Notes: generated by a model not told the origin, from the letters alone. Shown: positions 51,135 through 61,583, counted from the stretch's first letter. The stretch: DNA of 64,000 nucleotides from Polaromonas sp. AER18D-145 (GCF_002379095.1 NZ_NBZV01000003.1:119554-183553), one strand, 5' to 3'. Program-made: numbers and translations.

Positions 51135-51611
51135 CTAGCTGAGTTCGCCCATCTGGCTTTGCAGGTAGTTCTGCACGCCCACCTTGGTCAGCAGCTCGAT
51201 CTGGGTTTCCAGGAAGTCGATGTGCTCTTCGGTGTCGTCCAGGATGCCTTGCAGCAGGTCGCGCGAGACATAGTCACGCACGCTTTCGCAATGCGCGATG
51301 CCGTCCTTGATGGTGGCCTGGGCGCCGGTTTCGGCCTTCAGGTCACAGGCCAGGGCTTCCGGCACGTCCTCGCCGATCATCAGCTTGCCGAGGTCCTGCA
51401 GGTTGGGCAGGCCGTCAAGCATGAAGATGCGGTCCATCAGTTTGTCGGCGTGTTTCATCTCGCCGATGGACTCTTCGTATTCCTTCTTGGCCAGCTTGTC
51501 CAGGCCCCAGTGCTTGTACATGCGGTAGTGCACGAAATACTGGTTGATGGCGGTGAGCTCGTTTTTGAGCTGGGCCTGCAGGTGGGTGATGACTTGTGCG
51601 TCGCCTTTCAT
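51135..51611 (-). CDS. bfr: Bacterioferritin
   Basis: A 158-residue ferritin-like protein (MKGDAQVITHLQAQLKNELT). It has the ferroxidase residues (ELTAINQYF, EMKHADKLMDRIF with the heme-ligand Met about 52). It stores iron as a 24-mer with heme. Start at 51611 gives the canonical N-terminus. Partner of bfd at 42161-42397. Confidence 0.95.
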   Translation of the reverse strand: MKGDAQVITHLQAQLKNELTAINQYFVHYRMYKHWGLDKLAKKEYEESIGEMKHADKLMDRIFMLDGLPNLQDLGKLMIGEDVPEALACDLKAETGAQATIKDGIAHCESVRDYVSRDLLQGILDDTEEHIDFLETQIELLTKVGVQNYLQSQMGELS

Positions 51612-51769
51612 GCCGATTCCTTTTTTTGTTTTGAATGCCCCGATTGTCGGCAGGCCGGCGCCATTGGGCAAGAGGAAATGCATAACCCTTCTCGCGCGGT
51701 ATGAGCGCGAATGGGAGTGATAGCCGTTCTTCTTTGCAGTGGGGAGCGGCAGGTCCGCTCCCCGCGCTG

Positions 51770-53329
51770 TCAGGCCGCCGGTGCCGAGGTCCGCATCAGG
51801 TGGTCGAAGGCGCCGAGGGCCGCCTTGGCGCCGTCGCCGGCCGCAATGATGATCTGCTTGAAGGGCACGGTGGTGGCGTCCCCCGCGGCAAACACGCCGG
51901 GCAGCGAGGTCTGGCCTTTGGCGTCAACGATGATCTCGCCGTGTTTCGAAAGGTCCACCACGCCCTTGAGCCAGTCGGTGTTGGGCACCAGGCCGATCTG
52001 GATGAACACGCCTTCCAGGGGCACGGTTTTCAGCTCGCCGGTCGCGCGGTCCTTGTAGACCAGGCCGTTGACCTTCTGGTCGCCGGTGATCTCTGTTGTT
52101 TGCGCGTTGGTGAACACCTCGACGTTTTTCAGGCTCATGAGCTTGCGCTGCAGCACGGCGTCGGCGCGCAGCGCGGTGTCGAACTCGATCAGCGTCACAT
52201 GGCCGACGATGCCGGCCAGGTCGATCGCCGCTTCCACGCCGGAGTTGCCGCCGCCTATCACCGCCACGCGCTTGCCCTTGAACAGCGGCCCGTCGCAGTG
52301 CGGGCAATAAGCCACGCCCTTGTTCTTGAACTCCTGCTCGCCGGGCACGTTGATGTTGCGCCAGCGTGCGCCGGTGGAGATGATGACCGTTTTGCTCTTG
52401 AGCGAGGCGCCGCTTTCCAGTTGCACTTCAATCAGGTCCTTGCCGGGCACCAGGGCCTTGGCGCGCTGCAGGTTCATGATGTCGACGTCATAGTTGCGCA
52501 CATGTTCTTCGAGGGCGTGGGCGAACTTCGGGCCTTCGGTTTCCTTGATGGAGATGAAGTTCTCGATGCCAAGCGTATCCAGCACCTGGCCGCCGAAACG
52601 CTCCGACGCCACGCCGGTGCGGATGCCCTTGCGTGCGGCGTACACGGCTGCCGCCGCGCCGGCCGGGCCGCCGCCGACGATCAGCACGTCAAACGGTGCT
52701 TTTTCCGCGATCTTTTTCGCCTCGCGCTCGACACCGCTGGTGTCGATTTTGGCGAGGATTTCTTCCAGGCTCATGCGCCCGTTGCCGAACATGGTGCCGT
52801 TGAGGAAGACCGTGGGCACGCCCATGATTTCGCGCTCCTTGATCTCGTCCTGGAAGGTGCCGCCCTCGACCATGGTGGTCTTGATGCGCGGGTTCTGCAC
52901 CGCCATCAGGTTCAGTGCCTGAACCACGTCCGGGCAGTTGTGGCAGGTCAGCGAAACGTAGATTTCAAAATCCAGATCGCGGTCAAGCGCGCGGATCTGG
53001 TCGAGCACGGCCTGCTCCACCTTGGGCGGGTAGCCGCCGATTTGCAGCAGCGCCAGGATCAGCGAGGTGAATTCATGGCCCATGGGCAGGCCGGCAAAAC
53101 GCGGGCCGTGGTTTTCGCCCGGGCGGTTGATGGAGAAAGAGGGTTTGCGGTGCGGGTCGTCGCGGCTTTCGGTCAGCTTGACCAGCGGCGACGACTCGGC
53201 CACGTCCTTCAGCAGCGACAGCACTTCGCCTGAGGCCTCGCTGTCGTCCAGTGAAGCGACGATTTCGATGGGCGCGGTGGCGCGCTCGAGGTAAGTTTTC
53301 AGTTGGGCTTTGGTGGCGTCGTCGAGCAT
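51770..53329 (-). CDS. ahpF: Alkyl hydroperoxide reductase subunit F
   Basis: A 519-residue flavoprotein: two N-terminal thioredoxin-like folds with the CxxC pair [13 protein letters not shown] motif [20 protein letters not shown], active-site disulfide [12 protein letters not shown] and NADH motif [15 protein letters not shown]. It passes electrons from NADH to AhpC. Start at 53329 ([15 protein letters not shown]). Follows ahpC with a hairpin between. Confidence 0.95.
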   Translation of the reverse strand: MLDDATKAQLKTYLERATAPIEIVASLDDSEASGEVLSLLKDVAESSPLVKLTESRDDPHRKPSFSINRPGENHGPRFAGLPMGHEFTSLILALLQIGGYPPKVEQAVLDQIRALDRDLDFEIYVSLTCHNCPDVVQALNLMAVQNPRIKTTMVEGGTFQDEIKEREIMGVPTVFLNGTMFGNGRMSLEEILAKIDTSGVEREAKKIAEKAPFDVLIVGGGPAGAAAAVYAARKGIRTGVASERFGGQVLDTLGIENFISIKETEGPKFAHALEEHVRNYDVDIMNLQRAKALVPGKDLIEVQLESGASLKSKTVIISTGARWRNINVPGEQEFKNKGVAYCPHCDGPLFKGKRVAVIGGGNSGVEAAIDLAGIVGHVTLIEFDTALRADAVLQRKLMSLKNVEVFTNAQTTEITGDQKVNGLVYKDRATGELKTVPLEGVFIQIGLVPNTDWLKGVVDLSKHGEIIVDAKGQTSLPGVFAAGDATTVPFKQIIIAAGDGAKAALGAFDHLMRTSAPAA

Positions 53330-53359
53330 GGCGGACTCACTTTCAATTTCAATGGGGAA

Positions 53360-53405
53360 CAAAAAAGCCCGGGACGGCACACGTGTGTGCCGGGGCCCGG
53401 GCCTT
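53360..53405 (-). terminator. Hairpin between ahpC and ahpF
   Basis: GCCCGGG...CCCGGGC outer stem with inner GGCACAC/GTGTGCC forms a strong hairpin next to a plus-strand A-run. It may attenuate read-through so that less AhpF than AhpC is made. Confidence 0.7.
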
Positions 53406-53439
53406 CGTCAGGAAGGCAGCAGGGCGGTTAAACCTGTAC

Positions 53440-54003
53440 TTAGATCTTGCCGACCAGGTCGATGGACGGGGCGATGGTCTTGGCGCCTTCGTTCCACTTC
53501 GCAGGGCAGACCTGGCCGGGGTGTGCAGCGGTGTATTGGGCGGCCTTCAGCTTGCGCAGGGTTTCCTTGACATCGCGGGCGATCTCGTTGGAGTGCACTT
53601 CAGCGGTCTTGATGACGCCATCGGGGTTGATCACGAAGGTGCCGCGCAGTGCCAGGCCTTCTTCGGGGATGAACACGTCAAAGGCCTTGGTCAGCGTGTG
53701 GGTCGGGTCGCCCACCAGCGGGAACTTGGCCTTCCCGACTGCGGGTGAGGTTTCGTGCCACACCTTGTGCGAGAAATGGGTGTCGGTGGTCACGATGTAG
53801 ACCTCGGCGCCGGCCTTCTGGAATTCGGCGTAGTTGTCGGCAGCGTCCTCGACTTCGGTCGGGCAGTTGAAAGTGAATGCGGCCGGCATGAAGATCAGGA
53901 CCGACCATTTGCCCTTCAGCGATTCGTCTGAAACGTCAATGAATTTGCCGTTCAGGAAGGCTTGGGTTTTGAAAGGCTGGACTTGGGTGTTGATCAGGGA
54001 CAT
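53440..54003 (-). CDS. ahpC: Alkyl hydroperoxide reductase subunit C (peroxiredoxin)
   Basis: A 187-residue 2-Cys peroxiredoxin with the peroxidatic Cys in AFTFNCPTEVED and the resolving Cys in GQVCPAKW. It reduces peroxides and works with AhpF. First gene of ahpC-ahpF. Confidence 0.97.
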   Translation of the reverse strand: MSLINTQVQPFKTQAFLNGKFIDVSDESLKGKWSVLIFMPAAFTFNCPTEVEDAADNYAEFQKAGAEVYIVTTDTHFSHKVWHETSPAVGKAKFPLVGDPTHTLTKAFDVFIPEEGLALRGTFVINPDGVIKTAEVHSNEIARDVKETLRKLKAAQYTAAHPGQVCPAKWNEGAKTIAPSIDLVGKI

Positions 54004-54340
54004 GGGGGTTTCCTCTATTGATGGTGACGTAAAAATTAACGACAGGGATAGCTTAAGGTCTGGTCAGCGATTGATCCAATTAATTGAATGTATTTATGTC
54101 ATACAGTATGACTATTGACTGGCGCGTGACCAGTTTGCTATCGAAACAAGAGCTGCTGGGGCCCGCGCCTGCTGGCTAAAGATGGCTTTTCATGTGAAGA
54201 AGTGCCCCTCAAGGCCGCTGGAAGCAGTTTTGGGCGAATCAACAAGAAAAATTGCCGGTTGGCCCAATAATCACGGGCGCAAGCAGCTACCAAAAGGATA
54301 GCAAAACAGGAGGGGAAAGCGGAGCTGACGCTCCTGACGC
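54004..54340 (-). promoter_or_regulatory. Intergenic region upstream of ahpC
   Basis: 337 bp without a supported gene. The AT-rich part 54040-54115 is the probable ahpC promoter and contains CATACAGTATG (54100-54110), a small dyad. A clear OxyR site could not be assigned. The part near 54242-54305 is a family A repeat. Confidence 0.4.
54242..54305 (-). repeat. Family A repeat, copy 14 (intergenic)
   Basis: On the minus strand: TTTTGCTATCCTTTTGGTAG, CTGCTTGCGCCCG, TTGGGCCAACCGGC, AATTTTTC. It follows the ppsR stop. Confidence 0.75.
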
Positions 54341-55162
54341 TCAGTACTCCAGCCGCTCGGGCCGGATCTCCTGCAGGATGGTGGTGGCGATCTCTTCGAT
54401 CGACTTGGTCGTGGTCGACAACCAGCGAATGCCTTCGCGCCGCATCATGGCTTCGGCCTCGTGGATTTCGTCGCGGCAATTGGCCAGGCTGGCATATTTC
54501 GAGTTGGGCCGGCGCTCGTTGCGGATCTGCGCCAGGCGCTCGGGGGCGATCGTCAGGCCGAAGATTTTCTTGCGGTGCGGCAGCAGCGCCGGCGGCAGCT
54601 GGCGGCGCTCGAAGTCTTCCGGAATCAGGGGATAGTTCGACGCCTTCAGGCCGTACTGCATGGCCAGGTACAGCGAGGTGGGTGTTTTGCCACTGCGGCT
54701 CACACCCACCAGGATCACGTCCGAACCGGCCAGGTCCTTGTTGCTTTGACCGTCGTCGTGGGCCAGCGAGAAGTTGATGGCTTCAATCCGGTCGTCGTAC
54801 GCCTTGCTTTTGGAGGCATCCGAAAAGCGGCCCACCCGGTGGTTGGACTTGATGCCCAGCTCGGTTTCCAGCGGCGCGACAAAGGTGCCGAACATGTCCA
54901 GCATCATGCCGTGGCAGTGGGCCTTGATGACGGCCAGGATCTCCATGTTGACCAGCGTGGTGAACACAATCGGCCGGTTGCCCTCGACCGCGGCGGCGTG
55001 GTTGATCTGGCGTACCGCCTGGTGCGCCTTGTCCACGCTGTCAATAAAAGGCAAGCGCACGTGGCGCGCCGTGAATTCAAACTGCGCCAGGATGGCGTTG
55101 CCAAAGGTTTCGGCGGTGATGCCGGTGCCATCGGAGATGAAAAATACGGTGCGGTTGGGCAT
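54341..55162 (-). CDS. ppsR: PEP synthase kinase/pyrophosphorylase (DUF299 regulatory protein)
   Basis: A 273-residue bifunctional regulator ([21 protein letters not shown]-loop [19 protein letters not shown]). It phosphorylates and dephosphorylates PEP synthase using ADP and phosphate. Divergent from its target ppsA with a 176-bp gap. Confidence 0.95.
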   Translation of the reverse strand: MPNRTVFFISDGTGITAETFGNAILAQFEFTARHVRLPFIDSVDKAHQAVRQINHAAAVEGNRPIVFTTLVNMEILAVIKAHCHGMMLDMFGTFVAPLETELGIKSNHRVGRFSDASKSKAYDDRIEAINFSLAHDDGQSNKDLAGSDVILVGVSRSGKTPTSLYLAMQYGLKASNYPLIPEDFERRQLPPALLPHRKKIFGLTIAPERLAQIRNERRPNSKYASLANCRDEIHEAEAMMRREGIRWLSTTTKSIEEIATTILQEIRPERLEY

Positions 55163-55338
55163 GTTGGGCCTGGTTTGATGGCAAAGCGCCTACATGGACC
55201 ATGCAGGCGACGTTCTACAATCTGATTGATTATCCAGATTTGCGACACCATGCCCCGCCACAACCCCTTCCAACAACCACAAGCTTGCCTGCCGCGCATG
55301 GTCGATGCCCCCGTTTTTAAACCTCCCGGAGTATTTTC

Positions 55339-57738
55339 ATGTCCCACTTGTTTGAGGCGACCGCCCTGGTCGTACCGTTTGAAAACCTGAGGATGACCGA
55401 CGTCGAGTCTGTCGGCGGTAAAAACGCCAGCCTCGGCGAAATGATCTCGCAGCTGCCGACCGGCCCCAAGGGCGTGCAGGTGCCCACCGGCTTTGCCACC
55501 ACCGCCCACGCCTTTCGCGTGTTTCTGGCCCACGACGGGCTGGACAAGAAAATCAACGCGGTCCTCGACAAGCTGGACACCGACGATGTGCGTGCCCTGG
55601 CGGTTGCCGGCGCCCAGATCCGCACGCTGGTGGAAGCCCAGCCTTTCCCGTCTGAACTGGAAAAATCCGTGCGCAGCAGTTTTGCCGCCCTGAGCGCGGG
55701 CAATACCCAGGCCAGCTTTGCGGTGCGCTCGTCGGCCACCGCCGAAGACCTGCCCGACGCCTCTTTTGCCGGCCAGCAGGAAACCTTTCTGAACGTGGTC
55801 GGTATTGAGGACGTGCTGCACAAGATGAAGGAGGTGTTCGCCTCGCTCTACAACGACCGCGCCATCAGCTACCGTGTGCACCAGGGTTTTGCCCATGCCG
55901 ACGTGGCCCTGTCGGCCGGCGTGCAGCGCATGGTGCGCAGCGACCTCGGCGCGGCCGGCGTGATGTTCACCATCGACACCGAAAGCGGCTTTGAAGACGT
56001 GGTGTTCATCACCTCCAGCTACGGTCTGGGCGAGACGGTGGTGCAGGGCGCCGTGAACCCCGACGAGTTCTACGTGCACAAGCCCATGCTCAAGGCCGGC
56101 AAACGTGCGGTGATCCGCCGCAACCTGGGCAGCAAGCTGCTGCAGATGGAGTTCACCACCGCGGATGAAAAGAAGGCCGGCGGCAAGCTGGTCAAGACCA
56201 CCGACGTGCCGGCCGAGCTGCGCAACCGCTATTCGCTGACCGACGCCGACGTCGAGCAACTCGCGCGTTACGCCGTCATCATCGAAGACCACTACGGCCG
56301 TCCCATGGACATCGAATGGGGCAAGGACGGCACCGACGGCCAGCTCTACATCCTGCAGGCGCGGCCCGAGACGGTGAAAAGCCAGTCGAAAGGCAAGGCC
56401 GAGCAGCGCTACAAGCTCAAGGGCACCGGCACCGTGCTGGCCGAGGGCCGGGCGATCGGCCAGAAAATCGGCACTGGCCCGGTCCGCATCGTGCACAACA
56501 TCAGCGAGATGGACCAGGTCCAGCCCGGCGACGTGCTGGTGACCGACATGACCGACCCGAACTGGGAGCCGGTCATGAAACGCGCCAGCGCCATCGTGAC
56601 GAACCGCGGCGGACGTACCTGCCACGCCGCCATCATCGCCCGCGAACTCGGCATTCCGGCCGTGGTTGGTTGCGGCGACGCCACCGAACAGCTCAAGGAC
56701 GGCATGCTGGTGACGGTCAGCTGCGCCGAGGGCGACACCGGCAACATTTACGACGGCCTGCTCGAGACCGAAGTGACCGAGGTGCAGCGCGGCACCATGC
56801 CGCCGATCGACATCAAGATCATGATGAACGTGGGCAACCCGCAGCTGGCGTTTGATTTCTGCCAGGTGCCCAACCACGGCGTGGGCCTGGCACGGCTGGA
56901 GTTTGTCATCAACAACAACATCGGCGTGCACCCGAAGGCCATCCTCGACTACCCGCAGGTCGATGCCGACCTGAAGAAGGCGGTGGAAAGTGTGGCGCGC
57001 GGCCATGCCTCGCCGCGTGCTTTTTATGTCGACAAGGTGGCCGAAGGCATCGCAACGATTGCCGCGGCCTTCTGGCCCAAGCCGGTGATTGTTCGCCTGT
57101 CGGACTTCAAGTCCAACGAATACCGCAAGCTGATCGGCGGTTCGCGTTACGAGCCCGAAGAGGAAAACCCGATGCTCGGTTTCCGCGGTGCGGCGCGTTA
57201 CCTCAGCCCTGATTTTGCCGAGGCCTTTGCCATGGAATGCGAAGCGCTCAAGCGCGTGCGCAAGGACATGGGCCTGACCAATGTGGAGGTGATGGTGCCC
57301 TTTGTGCGCACCCTCGGCCAGGCCAAGGCGGTCACCGAGCTGCTGGCCAAACACGGCCTGCAGCGCGGCGAGGACGGCCTGCGCATCATCATGATGTGCG
57401 AGGTGCCGAGCAATGCAGTGCTGGCCGACCAGTTCCTCGAATACTTCGACGGCTTCTCGATTGGTTCGAACGACCTGACCCAGCTCACCCTGGGCCTGGA
57501 CCGCGACTCGGGCCTGGACATCCTGGCCAAGGACTTCGACGAGCGTGATCCGGCCGTCAAGGCCTTGCTGAGCCAGGCGATTGCGGCCTGCAAGCGCCAG
57601 GGCAAATACGTCGGCATCTGCGGTCAGGGCCCCAGCGACCATCCGGACTTTGCACTGTGGCTCAAGGAGCAGGGCATTGGTTCGATCTCGCTGAACCCCG
57701 ACACCGTCATCGACACCTGGAAGCAGCTGGCCAACTAG
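55339..57738 (+). CDS. ppsA: Phosphoenolpyruvate synthase
   Basis: A 799-residue PEP synthase: ATP-grasp N-terminal domain, swivelling His domain with catalytic His429 ([20 protein letters not shown]), and PEP-binding TIM barrel ([17 protein letters not shown]). It makes PEP from pyruvate and ATP for gluconeogenesis. Divergent from its regulator ppsR. Confidence 0.97.
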   Translation: MSHLFEATALVVPFENLRMTDVESVGGKNASLGEMISQLPTGPKGVQVPTGFATTAHAFRVFLAHDGLDKKINAVLDKLDTDDVRALAVAGAQIRTLVEAQPFPSELEKSVRSSFAALSAGNTQASFAVRSSATAEDLPDASFAGQQETFLNVVGIEDVLHKMKEVFASLYNDRAISYRVHQGFAHADVALSAGVQRMVRSDLGAAGVMFTIDTESGFEDVVFITSSYGLGETVVQGAVNPDEFYVHKPMLKAGKRAVIRRNLGSKLLQMEFTTADEKKAGGKLVKTTDVPAELRNRYSLTDADVEQLARYAVIIEDHYGRPMDIEWGKDGTDGQLYILQARPETVKSQSKGKAEQRYKLKGTGTVLAEGRAIGQKIGTGPVRIVHNISEMDQVQPGDVLVTDMTDPNWEPVMKRASAIVTNRGGRTCHAAIIARELGIPAVVGCGDATEQLKDGMLVTVSCAEGDTGNIYDGLLETEVTEVQRGTMPPIDIKIMMNVGNPQLAFDFCQVPNHGVGLARLEFVINNNIGVHPKAILDYPQVDADLKKAVESVARGHASPRAFYVDKVAEGIATIAAAFWPKPVIVRLSDFKSNEYRKLIGGSRYEPEEENPMLGFRGAARYLSPDFAEAFAMECEALKRVRKDMGLTNVEVMVPFVRTLGQAKAVTELLAKHGLQRGEDGLRIIMMCEVPSNAVLADQFLEYFDGFSIGSNDLTQLTLGLDRDSGLDILAKDFDERDPAVKALLSQAIAACKRQGKYVGICGQGPSDHPDFALWLKEQGIGSISLNPDTVIDTWKQLAN

Positions 57739-57917
57739 GCTGCTTGGGCTGACTTGCGCCGCAGACGCTCGGCGCGGGTCAGTCCGTGGATTCTCCTTGT
57801 AGTTCCTTGGTTGTAGTTGCGGCCTTCAGGGGGCAGCACCAAGGGAAAGTCCTAGGGAGGGTTTCAACGGGGTTCACCACCTTGTGTGGTGGTTTGTAAG
57901 AAGTTGGTAAGAACCGG

Positions 57918-57941
57918 GGCAACAATCAAGCCATTGTTGCC
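57918..57941 (+). other. Perfect hairpin just upstream of the small membrane protein gene
   Basis: GGCAACAAT, loop CAAGCC, ATTGTTGCC forms a 9-bp perfect stem. AGGGGT (57942-57947) and the ATG at 57951 follow at once. It may shield or mark the ribosome site. No T-run, so not a usual terminator. Confidence 0.5.
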
Positions 57942-57950
57942 AGGGGTCTT

Positions 57951-58247
57951 ATGCTTTTTGCCGTATCCACTCTTAAATTGATAGCAGAGATCGCATTGCT
58001 CGCGCTGTTCGGGCAGTGGGTGCTTGGCTTGCTGGCAGGCGCCAAAAAGGACGGCAACCTGTTCTACCAGATCCTGCAGATCGTCGGCAAACCCTTTGTG
58101 GTGGCCGCCCGCTTCATCACCCCGAAACAAATCATTGACCGCCACGTTCCGCTCGTGGCGTTTTTGTTGCTGCTGTTTGTCTGGATCGGTTCGACCCTGA
58201 TGCGCATCCGGATCTGTCTTGAAATTGGTGTGGAGCTTTGCAAATGA
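57951..58247 (+). CDS. Small two-helix membrane protein, unknown function
   Basis: A 98-residue protein with two hydrophobic stretches (LIAEIALLALFGQWVLGLLA; LVAFLLLLFVWIGSTLM) joined by a polar loop (FYQILQIVGKPFVVAARFI). I do not recognise a named family; it looks weakly like YggT. The stop overlaps the next gene by ATGA, so it is translated with the TPR protein. Confidence 0.7.
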   Translation: MLFAVSTLKLIAEIALLALFGQWVLGLLAGAKKDGNLFYQILQIVGKPFVVAARFITPKQIIDRHVPLVAFLLLLFVWIGSTLMRIRICLEIGVELCK

Positions 58248-58822
58248 ACACAATCCTGGCCTACTGGTATCTCAAGCTGCAGGCGCTGGTCCTGCTGGTG
58301 TTCAGCAAGCAGCAGGCGGCCCTGGAGAAATTCGACCAGATGCTGGTGTTGCGGCCGGGTGACCGTTATGCCCTGGCCAGCCGCGCCCACATCCTCGCGC
58401 AGGAAGGCGACAAACACGGCGCCATCGCCGCACTGCGCTTGCTGGCGGAGCGTTACCCCGACAATGCCGCGGCCTGGTTCAACCTGGCCTACATGCTGGA
58501 AGACATCGGTGGCCATGCCGACGCGGAGCCCGCCTTTCGCCGGGCGCTGGACATCGAACCCAAGATGGACCGGGCCTGGTACGGCCTGGCACTGCTGCTG
58601 ATTCGTGATCGCCGCTTCGACGAGGCGGTTCAGGCACTCAAGAAAAACACAGAACTGCAACCCATGAGCCCGTTCGGCTGGTATCAGCTTGCGCGGGTTC
58701 ATGTTGACAGGCAAGACCCTGATGAGGCGGTGAAGGTCATTCGCCACCTCAAACGGTTTGAGCCTAAAGTGGCCGCCCAGCTGGAACGCGAGACGGGACT
58801 GAGCGTTGCTCAGTCTTCCTGA
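58244..58822 (+). CDS. Tetratricopeptide-repeat protein
   Basis: A 192-residue protein: a short hydrophobic N-terminus (about 8-20), then TPR helices (EKFDQMLVLRPGDRYALASR, PDNAAAWFNLAYMLEDIG, PKMDRAWYGLALLLIRD). It likely serves as a scaffold at the membrane with the preceding small protein. Partner unknown. Confidence 0.8.
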   Translation: MNTILAYWYLKLQALVLLVFSKQQAALEKFDQMLVLRPGDRYALASRAHILAQEGDKHGAIAALRLLAERYPDNAAAWFNLAYMLEDIGGHADAEPAFRRALDIEPKMDRAWYGLALLLIRDRRFDEAVQALKKNTELQPMSPFGWYQLARVHVDRQDPDEAVKVIRHLKRFEPKVAAQLERETGLSVAQSS

Positions 58823-58955
58823 CGGCAGACCAGCTGAGGGGTTATTTTGATGGCCGGGGTCTGAGCCCAGGCTTTATAAAAGAGACGCGATCCGGCTTGC
58901 AGGCCACGCTTGGGGACAAGTGGTGATCGTGATGTGCCCGAAAGGGTGTTGTTAG

Positions 58956-59231
58956 ATGGAGGCAAGTGTTATGCAGTTGACTGACAACCATCGCCGTTAT
59001 TGGCGCAAGAACCTCAACATCACGGGAATCCTTCTCGTGATCTGGTTCGTCGTGACGTTCGTCGTGAGCTACTACGCCCGCGAGTTGAGCTTCAATTTCT
59101 TTGGCTGGCCCTTTAGCTTCTGGATGGGAGCGCAAGGGGCCTTGGTGATTTACGTGGCGATCATCGGCTATTACGCCTGGTACATGGGCAAGCTCGACAT
59201 CGAACACGGTGTTGAAGAAAGCGAGGAATAA
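58956..59231 (+). CDS. DUF4212 symporter small subunit
   Basis: A 91-residue protein with two membrane helices (ITGILLVIWFVVTFVVSYYA; GALVIYVAIIGYYAWYMGKL), DUF4212 family, which pairs with VC_2705-type sodium/solute symporters. ATG at 58956 has weak support; MQLTDNHRRYW at 58971 is an alternative. The symporter gene starts 2 bp after its stop. Confidence 0.9.
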   Translation: MEASVMQLTDNHRRYWRKNLNITGILLVIWFVVTFVVSYYARELSFNFFGWPFSFWMGAQGALVIYVAIIGYYAWYMGKLDIEHGVEESEE

Positions 59232-59233
59232 TC

Positions 59234-61360
59234 ATGGCTGGAATGTTTGGTTCTGACGCTGGCACTAACACCGCCGCCTCCAATGCTGCCTTCAAGGCAG
59301 GCCTGAGCAAGGTCTACACTTGGTATACCGGCGGCTTCCTGGTCTTCGTGGTTGTACTGGCCGTCCTTGAACAGATGGGCTTGTCCCGCCAGTGGATCGG
59401 CCTGATCTTCCTGCTGGCCACGATCGGTCTGTATGCCGGCATCGGCATCATGAGCCGCACGACCGACGCTGCCGAATACTACGTGGCAGGGCGTCGTGTC
59501 CCGGCCATGTACAACGGCATGGCGACCGGCGCCGACTGGATGTCTGCGGCGTCCTTCATCGGTATGGCCGGAACGCTCTACCTGACGGGTTACAGCGGCC
59601 TGGCCTTCATCATGGGATGGACGGGCGGTTACTGCCTGGTGGCCCTGTTTCTTGCGCCCTACCTGCGCAAGTTCGGCCAGTTCACGATTCCCGACTTCCT
59701 GGGAGAGCGTTATGGCGGCAACACGCCACGCTTTCTGGGTATCGTCGCTGCGATTCTGTGCTCCTTCACCTATGTGGTGGCACAGATTTACGGCGTCGGC
59801 ATCATCACCGCGCGCCTGACGGGTGTGGCCTTTGAACTCGGGATTTTCCTGGGTCTGGGCGGCATTCTGGTTTGTTCCTTCCTGGGCGGCATGCGTGCTG
59901 TGACCTGGACGCAGGTGGCCCAGTACATCATTTTGATCGTGGCTTACATGATCCCGGTGGTGTGGCTGTCGGTCAAACAGACCAGCGTCCCGATTCCGCA
60001 GGCGATTTATGGCTTCCAGCTGCAAAAAGTGACTGCCAAGGAAAAAGAGCTGACCAGTAATCCGAAAGAAATCGAAGTTCGCGAGATCTTCAAACAGCGT
60101 TCGGCCGCCCTGGATGCCAAGCTCAAGAACCCTGGAGCTGCGCTGGCCGCCGACAAGGCTGCGGCGGAGAAGGTCCTGGCGGATCTGAAAACCTCCAACG
60201 GTGCGCTGTCGGAAATTTCCGCGGCTGAAAAAGCGCTGGCTGCCTTGCCGAAAGATGAAGCTGCAGCCAAGAGAGCCTGGACAGCTGCCAAGGCTGGGGC
60301 TGACGCCAAGGCCAAACCGCTCAACGGTATGCCTCCGCACGCGCAGCAATATGCCGGCGACCCCAATGGCGATGCCGCTGCCCAGAAAGCCTACGACGTT
60401 TCGCGTCGCAACTTCCTGGCGCTGATTTTCTGCCTGATGGTGGGTACCGCCGCGCTGCCGCACATCCTGATGCGTTACTACACGGTGCCCAGCGTGAAGG
60501 AAGCGCGGCAATCGGTCACCTGGTCGCTGTTCTTCATTTTCCTGCTGTACTTCACCGCACCTGCTTTGGCCGTGCTGGTGAAATACGAGGTCTTCACCCT
60601 GGTGGTGGGCACGCCGTTCAACGCGTTGCCGGAATGGATCACTGCCTGGAACAAGGTCGATCCGACACTGCTGTCGGTGGTGGACATCAACAAGGACGGC
60701 ATTCTGCAGCTCAACGAACTGTCCATTGGCGGTGACGTCGTGGTGCTGGCTGCGCCCGCGATTGGCGGCCTGCCTTACGTGGTGTCCGGCCTGGTGGCGG
60801 CCGGCGGTCTGGCTGCCGCGCTGTCAACCGCTGACGGCCTGCTGCTGACGATTGCCAATGCGCTGAGCCATGACCTGTACTACAAAATGATCGACCCGAA
60901 CGCATCGACCGCACGCCGCGTGACCATCTCCAAGGTCCTGTTGCTGATTGTTGCGCTGGCTGCCGCTTACGTGGCAGCCCAGAAACCGGCCGACATTCTG
61001 TTCCTGGTTTCTGCGGCGTTCTCGTTCGCTGCGGCTGCGTTCTTCCCGGCGCTCGTGCTGGGAATTTTCTGGAAGCGTGCCAACGGCATTGCTGCGTCGC
61101 TGGGCATGGCCGCCGGTCTCGGGACCACGGTTTACTACATGATCATGACGCAGCCTTGGATGCGTGGCATTTTTGGCATCTCTTCCCCGGTTCAACTCTG
61201 GTGGGACATCCAGCCGATCTCGGCCGGTTTGTTCGGGGTGCCCGTTGGATTTGCCGTGATCATCCTGGTCAGCCTGGTCACCCCGGCGCCCAGCCGCAAG
61301 ATCCAGGAGCTGGTTGAGCATGTGCGCTACCCAACCCTGCGCGCCGATCCCGTGCGCTGA
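59234..61360 (+). CDS. Sodium:solute symporter, VC_2705 subfamily (acetate-permease-like), with extra domain
   Basis: A 708-residue transporter of the SSS family (GADWMSAASFIGMAGTLYLT; GLAAALSTADGLLLTIANAL). Relatives are usually about 550 residues. Here about residues 262-390 are an inserted soluble Ala/Lys/Glu-rich helical segment between membrane helices, and residues 484-495 (DINKDGILQLNE) fit an EF-hand loop. It likely imports acetate or another short monocarboxylate with Na+. Works with the DUF4212 subunit upstream. Confidence 0.88.
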   Translation: MAGMFGSDAGTNTAASNAAFKAGLSKVYTWYTGGFLVFVVVLAVLEQMGLSRQWIGLIFLLATIGLYAGIGIMSRTTDAAEYYVAGRRVPAMYNGMATGADWMSAASFIGMAGTLYLTGYSGLAFIMGWTGGYCLVALFLAPYLRKFGQFTIPDFLGERYGGNTPRFLGIVAAILCSFTYVVAQIYGVGIITARLTGVAFELGIFLGLGGILVCSFLGGMRAVTWTQVAQYIILIVAYMIPVVWLSVKQTSVPIPQAIYGFQLQKVTAKEKELTSNPKEIEVREIFKQRSAALDAKLKNPGAALAADKAAAEKVLADLKTSNGALSEISAAEKALAALPKDEAAAKRAWTAAKAGADAKAKPLNGMPPHAQQYAGDPNGDAAAQKAYDVSRRNFLALIFCLMVGTAALPHILMRYYTVPSVKEARQSVTWSLFFIFLLYFTAPALAVLVKYEVFTLVVGTPFNALPEWITAWNKVDPTLLSVVDINKDGILQLNELSIGGDVVVLAAPAIGGLPYVVSGLVAAGGLAAALSTADGLLLTIANALSHDLYYKMIDPNASTARRVTISKVLLLIVALAAAYVAAQKPADILFLVSAAFSFAAAAFFPALVLGIFWKRANGIAASLGMAAGLGTTVYYMIMTQPWMRGIFGISSPVQLWWDIQPISAGLFGVPVGFAVIILVSLVTPAPSRKIQELVEHVRYPTLRADPVR

Positions 61361-61396
61361 ATCCTGAACTGACCGGAACCTCCGGTCAGCTTCAGC

Positions 61397-61434
61397 CAAA
61401 AAGCCCGGCAACTCACGTTGCCGGGCTTTTTTTC
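61397..61434. terminator. Terminator after the symporter gene
   Basis: GCCCGGCAAC, loop TCAC, GTTGCCGGGC with flanking A- and T-runs: strong. Confidence 0.93.
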
Positions 61435-61534
61435 GTCTGGGCGGGAGGCAACCTGGAAGCCGTGATGGGACGGGGGAGAAGGGCCCGGGGCGCCCGGCGG
61501 AACCGGGTTTTGGCCGGGCTGTGCCGTCTCAGGC

Positions 61535-61540
61535 TATAAT
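61535..61540 (+). promoter_or_regulatory. -10 element of the rpsF operon promoter
   Basis: TATAAT lies 69 bp before rpsF. A possible -35 TTGGCC at 61510-61515 has a 19-bp spacer, a little long. Confidence 0.5.
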
Positions 61541-61555
61541 CATGGGCTTCGCCTT

Positions 61556-61583
61556 GCTGCACCCTTAACGACGCTGGGGCAGC
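61556..61583 (+). promoter_or_regulatory. Candidate ribosomal-protein leader stem before rpsF
   Basis: GCTGC-A-CCC and GGG-GCAGC pair as an 8-bp stem with a bulged A and an 11-nt loop. S6:S18 complexes bind rpsF leaders in many bacteria for feedback. The match is structural only. Confidence 0.35.

Noticed and set aside
54040..54115. OxyR site before ahpC
   Set aside because: Only a small CATACAGTATG dyad is visible; the four spaced ATAG/CTAT elements of an OxyR site could not be aligned.
54904..57642. Very long open frame antisense to ppsA
   Set aside because: Antisense to a well-conserved gene; high GC with third-position bias keeps the reverse frame open. No domain or ribosome site supports it.
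57967..57990. TTAAATTGATAGCAGAG as a further family A repeat
   Set aside because: Only the short ATTGATAGC part matches; the GCGC segment, AGGCC and T-tail are missing, and it lies in an ordinary hydrophobic coding stretch.
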